Made by a program: the position numbers and the translations under genes
Assembly: GCF_018854015.1 (NCBI RefSeq)
Contig: NZ_JAAXYO010000165.1
Span: 1 to 64,000 of the forward strand
Source: Igneacidithiobacillus copahuensis
GTDB lineage: Bacteria; Pseudomonadota; Gammaproteobacteria; Acidithiobacillales; Acidithiobacillaceae
DNA: 64,000 nt
Reading direction: 5' to 3'
Part shown: piece after piece, positions 59,168 to 64,000 of the stretch
Layout of the letters: each line of letters opens with the position of its first letter
How positions within the stretch are numbered: the stretch's first letter is position 1
Notes under the pieces: model-generated
The model's database searches: none
Told to the model about the DNA's origin: nothing
The model's input: the letters and a program-made list of their open reading frames with translations, nothing else

Positions 59168-60679
59168 TCAGCTGCTCCGCAGTCGTTCGCGCAGAACGCT
59201 GGCTACGCGGATGGCGTTGGCCATGATGGTGAGAGAGGGGTTCACCGCGCTGATGGAAGGCATGAAGCTCGCATCAACCACATATAAATTGTCGAGATCA
59301 TGGGCCTTGCAGTTACGATCGAGAACACTCGTCTGCGGATCATCGCCAAAGCGGCAGGTTCCCACCTGGTGGGCGGTAGCGGAGATATCCATGGACTGAA
59401 AGAACACCAGGGAAAAGCCGATCTTCTGCAGAATGTCTTGCCATTTTGCGCAGAGGCGACGATGGCTCTCACGATTTTTGGGTTGCCAATGCAGCTGGAT
59501 GCCGCCGCGTTCATCCAGGGTGACGCGGTTTTCGGGGCTTGGCAGATCCTCTGTCGTCAGCCACCAGTCGACAGAATGACTGGCCGCCCAGGCGGTCATG
59601 GGAATTGGCCAGCGCGGACGTTGCGCATGCAGAAGGGCTGGTGTCACCTTACCAAGGCCCTGGATATGGCCAAGGGGATAGGGGTAATCGGGATCGCCAG
59701 AGTCTTCGTAAAAATCATTCAGGGCCAGGGTTTTTTGAAAGATACTGCGGTTCTCGCGGGTGATCTTGATCGCCATGCAGGCGCTGTTGAGGTGACACAT
59801 ATAGTTGCGTCCAACCTGATCACTACGGTTGGCGATGCCGTTGGGAAAAGTCTCGCTGCGGGAGGCCAGGAGCAGGGCAGCGCTATTGACCGCACCCGCC
59901 GCCAGGACTACGAGACGGGCATGGTAGCGGTGCTGATCGGTCTCCACCCCGGATACCCGTCTGCCGTCCTCTGCAAGAAGGATCCTGCGTACTCGCTCGT
60001 TGCGAAGCAGGGTGACATTGGCGTGTTGCAGAGCCGGTCGTACCCCACAGAGCTCGGCGTCGCCCTTGGCATGAACGAGACAGGGAAAGCCGTCACAGGC
60101 GGGACAGCGCACACAAGGACTCTGCGCAGGGTCGTCTTCCAAGCGGTGCAACGCCAGCGGTAGGGGGAAAGGATGATATCCTTGGGCGCGTAAGGCCGTA
60201 TCGACCAGCGCTACGTCTTCCTCGTGGGGCATGGGGGGAAATGGATAGGGGCCACGGGGTCCCTCGGTAGGGTCGCTCCCGGCCGCGCCATGGGCGAAGT
60301 ACCAGTGCTCGGCAGTATCGTAATGAGGCGCCAGATCTTCGTACCGAATGGGCCACGCCGGTGTCACCCCGTCGACATGGCGACGCTCCTGGAAATCCGT
60401 GGGACGCCGCCGCAGGATGGCCGCGCCGTAAAATTTGGTATTACCACCCACGTGGTAGCCCGTCACCGGATGGAAAGGCTGGCCGTTGCCATCCCCCCAG
60501 GTTTCTTCGGTATGGTAGCGGTAACTTGCAAAGACCGTTTGTGGGTCCCAGTTGCCCCATTCGCGCGGCAGGTAATCACCACGCTCGAGAATCAGGATGC
60601 GCAAACCGCTGTCGGCCAGGGCGCGAGCGAGGGTACCGCCACCAGCGCCGCTGCCGACGATGAGGACGTCGGCGTCCAT
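59168..60679 (-). CDS. GMC-family oxidoreductase with cysteine cluster
   Basis: A 503-residue FAD enzyme of the glucose-methanol-choline group. The FAD motif GSGAGGG is at residues 8-14; the catalytic His is in TAHQVGTCRFG, and the NPSLTIMAN segment is at the end. An unusual cluster, CVRCPACDGFPC, sits near residue 190, and may bind zinc or an iron-sulfur centre. It probably oxidises a sugar or alcohol, given its operon with an SDR and a glucoamylase. It starts four bases after the SDR. Confidence 0.88.
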   Translation of the reverse strand: MDADVLIVGSGAGGGTLARALADSGLRILILERGDYLPREWGNWDPQTVFASYRYHTEETWGDGNGQPFHPVTGYHVGGNTKFYGAAILRRRPTDFQERRHVDGVTPAWPIRYEDLAPHYDTAEHWYFAHGAAGSDPTEGPRGPYPFPPMPHEEDVALVDTALRAQGYHPFPLPLALHRLEDDPAQSPCVRCPACDGFPCLVHAKGDAELCGVRPALQHANVTLLRNERVRRILLAEDGRRVSGVETDQHRYHARLVVLAAGAVNSAALLLASRSETFPNGIANRSDQVGRNYMCHLNSACMAIKITRENRSIFQKTLALNDFYEDSGDPDYPYPLGHIQGLGKVTPALLHAQRPRWPIPMTAWAASHSVDWWLTTEDLPSPENRVTLDERGGIQLHWQPKNRESHRRLCAKWQDILQKIGFSLVFFQSMDISATAHQVGTCRFGDDPQTSVLDRNCKAHDLDNLYVVDASFMPSISAVNPSLTIMANAIRVASVLRERLRSS

Positions 60680-60683
60680 GGGT

Positions 60684-61469
60684 TCAGCCGCCGTGGCGAA
60701 AATCGGGATAGATCAGCATGCCGCCATCCACGGCGAGGGTGGTGCCGGTGATGTAACTGGCCAGATCGCTCGCCAGAAAGGCCACGACTGCGGCAACCTC
60801 TTCGGGTTTGCCCAAGCGACCCATGGAGATTTTTTTGTCGAGGTCTTTGAGGGATTCTGGATCGTCCCAGACCGACTGATTGATAGGGGTCTTGATGGCG
60901 CCGGGGGCGAGGGCGACCACCCGAATGCCCTTGTCGGCAGTTTCCTGGGCCAGGGTCTTGGTGAACATCGACAGGCCCGCCTTGGCACTGGTATAGGCGC
61001 TGTAGCCCTCCCAGGGAATGAATTCATGTACCGAGGTGACGTTGACAATCACGCCGTGTTTTTTCTTCTCCATTCGGGAGATGGCGGCGCGGGCACAGTA
61101 ATAGGGACCCAGCAAATCCACCGCGATGACTTTTTCCCATGCCTGCGGGTCGTCGTCCCCTACCAGGGCATGGGGGCCATCCATCCCCGCATTGTTGATC
61201 AGGATATCCAAGCCGCCAAACGCGCGTTCGACGTTGCTCAGGAGCTGTTCCACTGCCTCCGGGTCGGAAATATCGGCGGCAAAGGCCCGAGCCTTGCCCC
61301 CCGCTTTCTCGATGTTGCGTACCACGGCTTCGGCCTCTTCCTGTCCTTTGCGGTAGTGCACCGCCACCTCTGCCCCGGCCGCAGCTAGGGTCTCGCTCAT
61401 GGCACGCCCCAATCCGCCGCTGCCCCCCGTCACCAAGGCCGTTCTACCGGCCAGGTCGATACTGATCAT
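60684..61469 (-). CDS. SDR-family glucose dehydrogenase-like enzyme
   Basis: A 261-residue short-chain dehydrogenase. The cofactor motif is TGGSGGLG, and the catalytic Tyr and Lys are in YSAYTSAKAG. It resembles glucose 1-dehydrogenases, which would fit glucose released by the glucoamylase upstream; the substrate is not proven. ATG at 61469 overlaps the glucoamylase stop (ATGA) and follows GGAGGTG. Confidence 0.85.
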   Translation of the reverse strand: MISIDLAGRTALVTGGSGGLGRAMSETLAAAGAEVAVHYRKGQEEAEAVVRNIEKAGGKARAFAADISDPEAVEQLLSNVERAFGGLDILINNAGMDGPHALVGDDDPQAWEKVIAVDLLGPYYCARAAISRMEKKKHGVIVNVTSVHEFIPWEGYSAYTSAKAGLSMFTKTLAQETADKGIRVVALAPGAIKTPINQSVWDDPESLKDLDKKISMGRLGKPEEVAAVVAFLASDLASYITGTTLAVDGGMLIYPDFRHGG

Positions 61470-63820
61470 GTCGCACCTCCAATAATCTGCACGGAAAAGT
61501 CTTCTCCTTGCCAACTCTGGCTGTCTGGCCAATACAAGGCGAACTGTAGGCTCCGCCCGGGGCGTAATTTGCGGGTAGGCAGGCAGGCCAGGTATCCCAG
61601 ACCCCAGTCTTCGGCATCGAGATCCTGTACCTTCTGCCAGCCATCGATGCCCCAGTGAATTTGGAAGGGCGCGGCCAGGAGAATTCGCAGCTCTTGCCCG
61701 GCCAGCAATTCGCGTGGCCGATGGCGCAGGCGCCAGATGCGGTAGTCCAGTTCCGGCTTTTTGCCCGCGTAACGTTTCCAGGTCTGCGCTGGACGATCCA
61801 CGGCATGCCCTTTGATCGTGCTGTGGCAGAGCTTGAGAAACTCGCCGTGGGTCCAGCACAGGGGCATGGCGGAGCCGCTGGGCTTACCGGGAAACAGCCC
61901 CTTTTCGGGGATCGGATCACTTTCCCAGATCTGTTCCGGTAACAGACCGCCCGCGCCGGTCATGGCCGCCATGGCGCGCAGGTAGGGCAGCGGATCTTCC
62001 CCGGCAGCGAGGGCATAATGGCCGCGCTCGCCGGTGAGCAGCGGCCAGCCGCGCCCGATGCCGGTACCGTCGAAAGGGCTGCCGTCGCGGTGCTCGCCGT
62101 AGCCATCGCCGTTGTAGCGGTGCCAGACCGGACCGCTGGGGGTGTCGCTCTTGAGCAGGCCATCCATGACCTTGACCGAATCCTGAATATGCGGATCGTC
62201 GGCGGCACGTAAACCATAGCGCACCAATTGTAAGAAGTCCGTTGCCACCTGTTCGTCGGCGGACCAGTGCGGATCCTGAGCGCGGTTCTTGATCAGTAGC
62301 CATTCATCCTTGGCCCCGTCCTGAGTGAGGACGTCGGCTGGAGCCATGCGCATGAAGTACCCCGATACCTGAAAACGCCGGGCGAGATCGGTACCACGCG
62401 CAAAGGTCCATTCTTCCAGATGGACATTCCAATAGTCTGCGAGCATCAGGGCGCACGCCGCCGCCTTGCCTTCCAGAAAGGACGCCCCCTCGACCAGTGC
62501 AGCGATGGCGACGGCGAGGGTAAATGCATTGATGCCACCATCTTCTTCCCAGCGATCCTGGCCGGTAACCGGCCCTTCGCAGACGATGAATTGCAGGGCG
62601 CGCTGGATCATGTCGGTGACCGCCATGTCTTGCAAGGCCTCGCGTTCCCGAAGCAGACTGGCGAGCAACACGGGGAAGCCGGCCTCATCGAGCTGAATCC
62701 CTTGCCAGAAGGGTTTGCCGCCTAGCCACTGATTCTGCAGCCAATGCCCGTCGGCCTGCTGGGTGCTGATCAGGTAGGCCAATACCTGGCGAGCCTCGCC
62801 CAGGGCACCGATGGCTACCAAAGCGCCGGCACTTTCCACCAGATCGCGAGACCAGACCAAGTGATACCCGCCGCGGCTGTCGCTGGCCTCGCCCCAGGGC
62901 ACGGAAAGACTCGCCACACGGGCACCGGGGAAGGTGTGATCCTCGTGTACTTTGAGGACATTGACCGAGCGGGCATAAAGGGTATGCAGATCCTCGGGAA
63001 TCTTACGAGCGAAGCTGCGCGGTAGGGGATGCTGACGATGCCAGTTGCGCCAGGCCGTCTGATATTCCTCGGCAATTTGCGCGAAGCCACAGACGAGCGA
63101 GGCCCAGGCATTGGTGGCGGCCGCTTCTTTACTGCTGCCGAGACCTAGCGCCAGATGCCCCTGGCGTGGCAATTCACCGGATAATGCCACCTCGCCGGGC
63201 CCGGCGCTGTCGTATTCCCAAAGCATACGACCATTCTGATGGAAGTCCTGCCAGAGATCGCTCGCGCCGACCTCACCCACGGAGCGACGGAAATAGCCCG
63301 GTAACCCCTCTTGGTTCTGGCAGAGCAGGGCCAGGCCAAAGGGGCCCTGTTCGGCCCAAAGCAACTCACGACCCTCCCAGCTGCCACACCAAGCTTGATT
63401 TTGGGTGGCGTCCCCTCCCAGGCGGGCGGCACAGAGCAGATACGGGCGGAGTTTCTCGTCACCTTCCAGGGAGTATTCCAGCAGCAGGACGTCGCGACGT
63501 GGATCGGGACAGATGCGCAGGGAGAAGGTGAAGCGTTCATGATGGTGGGTGATTCGGGGTAGTGGAATTTGCGGATCTTCGAGTTGAAATTCGTCGTTGG
63601 CCAGGGTTTTGATCTCCACCCAAAAGCCTTGATCGTCGGCAATGATGAAGCCCAGATCGCGAATCTGCGGGATATCGATGCGGGGGTAGAAAACCTCCGT
63701 CAGGATTCCCCGCCCTACGGTAAACCACACGCGGCTGTTATTGGGAGCAACGCCAACGCAACTTTTCTGGGCAGTGGCCCAGACGGGGTGGCGCCAGCTG
63801 GGCGATGGTGCATGAGACAT
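61466..63820 (-). CDS. glucoamylase-type GH15 glucan hydrolase
   Basis: A 784-residue GH15 enzyme. An N-terminal beta-sandwich domain (about residues 1-270) precedes the (alpha/alpha)6 barrel with WSRDLVESAGAL and the catalytic-acid region DRWEEDGGINAF. It has no signal peptide, so it acts inside the cell, perhaps on glycogen or trehalose-like stores. It is the first gene of a four-gene operon. ATG at 63820; a TATACT -10-like box lies 35 bases upstream on this strand. Confidence 0.9.
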   Translation of the reverse strand: MSHAPSPSWRHPVWATAQKSCVGVAPNNSRVWFTVGRGILTEVFYPRIDIPQIRDLGFIIADDQGFWVEIKTLANDEFQLEDPQIPLPRITHHHERFTFSLRICPDPRRDVLLLEYSLEGDEKLRPYLLCAARLGGDATQNQAWCGSWEGRELLWAEQGPFGLALLCQNQEGLPGYFRRSVGEVGASDLWQDFHQNGRMLWEYDSAGPGEVALSGELPRQGHLALGLGSSKEAAATNAWASLVCGFAQIAEEYQTAWRNWHRQHPLPRSFARKIPEDLHTLYARSVNVLKVHEDHTFPGARVASLSVPWGEASDSRGGYHLVWSRDLVESAGALVAIGALGEARQVLAYLISTQQADGHWLQNQWLGGKPFWQGIQLDEAGFPVLLASLLREREALQDMAVTDMIQRALQFIVCEGPVTGQDRWEEDGGINAFTLAVAIAALVEGASFLEGKAAACALMLADYWNVHLEEWTFARGTDLARRFQVSGYFMRMAPADVLTQDGAKDEWLLIKNRAQDPHWSADEQVATDFLQLVRYGLRAADDPHIQDSVKVMDGLLKSDTPSGPVWHRYNGDGYGEHRDGSPFDGTGIGRGWPLLTGERGHYALAAGEDPLPYLRAMAAMTGAGGLLPEQIWESDPIPEKGLFPGKPSGSAMPLCWTHGEFLKLCHSTIKGHAVDRPAQTWKRYAGKKPELDYRIWRLRHRPRELLAGQELRILLAAPFQIHWGIDGWQKVQDLDAEDWGLGYLACLPTRKLRPGRSLQFALYWPDSQSWQGEDFSVQIIGGAT

Positions 63821-63882
63821 CGGCTACACTCCTTCCCGGGTAACGTTGCATACAAGTATAGGGTACGAAGATGGAAATCGCC

Positions 63883-63912
63883 TTGACAAAGAAGCGCCCG
63901 GCTACCGACAAT
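63883..63912 (+). promoter_or_regulatory. candidate sigma70 promoter of the gene at 63967
   Basis: A perfect TTGACA and a GACAAT are spaced by 18 bases, 54 bases before the ATG at 63967. The region is shared with the divergent glucoamylase operon. Confidence 0.6.
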
Positions 63913-63966
63913 CGCCAGAATTTGCGCGGTTCATAGGATTCGCGCCATAGCGGGAGAGAGCACAGA

Positions 63967-64000
63967 ATGGATTTTGCTGGCGTAAAAGAGCTCGTCCAGG
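63967..64000 (+). CDS. start of a gene cut by the window end
   Basis: An ATG with a GGGAGAG site ten bases upstream begins a frame (MDFAGVKELVQ) that is open to the edge. It follows a good promoter. Too little is seen to name it. Confidence 0.5.
   Translation, partial: MDFAGVKELVQ

Noticed and set aside
58196..59287. 363-codon open frame on the plus strand inside the MFS gene
   Set aside because: Low-complexity Gln/Gly-rich translation, antisense to a clear membrane transporter.
1..64000. Mobile elements, CRISPR arrays, rRNA or tRNA genes
   Set aside because: No transposase or integrase reading frame, regular spaced repeats or RNA-gene signatures were seen by eye; a profile search could still find a missed tRNA.

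Overview
The window looks like a chromosomal segment of a high-GC, acidophilic, sulfur-oxidising chemolithoautotroph of the Acidithiobacillus type, most like the A. caldus lineage. This is inferred from three gene sets together: a cytoplasmic sulfur-oxidising heterodisulfide reductase-like (sHdr) locus with its lipoate-binding proteins, a sulfur oxygenase reductase (SOR) gene, and a CbbQ/CbbO-type Rubisco-activase pair. Taxonomy is not proven by the sequence alone. I see no transposase, integrase, CRISPR array, rRNA or tRNA gene.

Layout. 1-9.8 kb: sHdr-LbpA locus in one direction (end of hdrB1, hdrA, a conserved unknown, hdrC2, hdrB2, lbpA1, dsrE, lbpA2), followed by its own lipoate-assembly genes (lipS1, sLpl(AB), lipT, lipS2). 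Intrinsic terminators after hdrB2, lbpA2 and lipS2 cut it into units. 9.9-13.3 kb: a FadL-type outer-membrane channel, then three poorly known genes including a divergent lipoate-ligase relative without the usual catalytic lysine. 13.3-19.8 kb: a small beta-rich protein facing an operon of an unknown protein, CbbQ, CbbO, a histone-deacetylase-fold enzyme and an aldo/keto reductase. 20.4-23.1 kb: LysR regulator, an amidotransferase-fold pseudoenzyme, an unknown protein and DedA. 23.1-28.2 kb: DUF805, AguB, a DsbC/G-like thioredoxin, an NlpC/P60 hydrolase, CcsB and a small unknown.

28.2-35.9 kb: housekeeping run (DinG/YoaA, TsaB, RimI, RF3, a Sel1 protein, bL25, Pth, YchF). 35.9-38.4 kb: an Rrf2 regulator, an HdeD-type stress protein with a palindrome at its transcription start, and small envelope or stress proteins. 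38.4-44.5 kb: RppH, a second Nudix enzyme, RsuA, AguA, Lgt, Rep and S20. 44.7-50.5 kb: PBP2; a ZapB-like peptide, ZapA, 6S RNA, 5-formyl-THF cyclo-ligase and a YmdB-type phosphodiesterase; a PDZ-containing M61 peptidase. 50.5-55.5 kb: isochorismatase-fold hydrolase, Pcm, an MCE/lipoprotein pair, UspA and ProS. 55.5-58 kb: SOR behind a very AT-rich leader, then a TDT/SLAC1-type transporter. 58-63.8 kb: a tightly packed glucoamylase - SDR - GMC oxidoreductase - MFS operon. A new gene starts at 63967.

How the genes may work together. sHdr oxidises sulfane sulfur delivered by DsrE/TusA-type carriers in the cytoplasm, using lipoyl-LbpA as cofactor protein; sLpl(AB), LipS1, LipS2 and LipT make and keep that lipoyl group. 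SOR gives a second, oxygen-dependent route from elemental sulfur. The FadL channel next to the sHdr locus could admit hydrophobic sulfur species (inference). AguA and AguB, 16 kb apart, together convert agmatine to putrescine. The least explained parts are the 11.4-13.2 kb trio, the QO-deacetylase operon and the LysR-pseudoamidotransferase operon.
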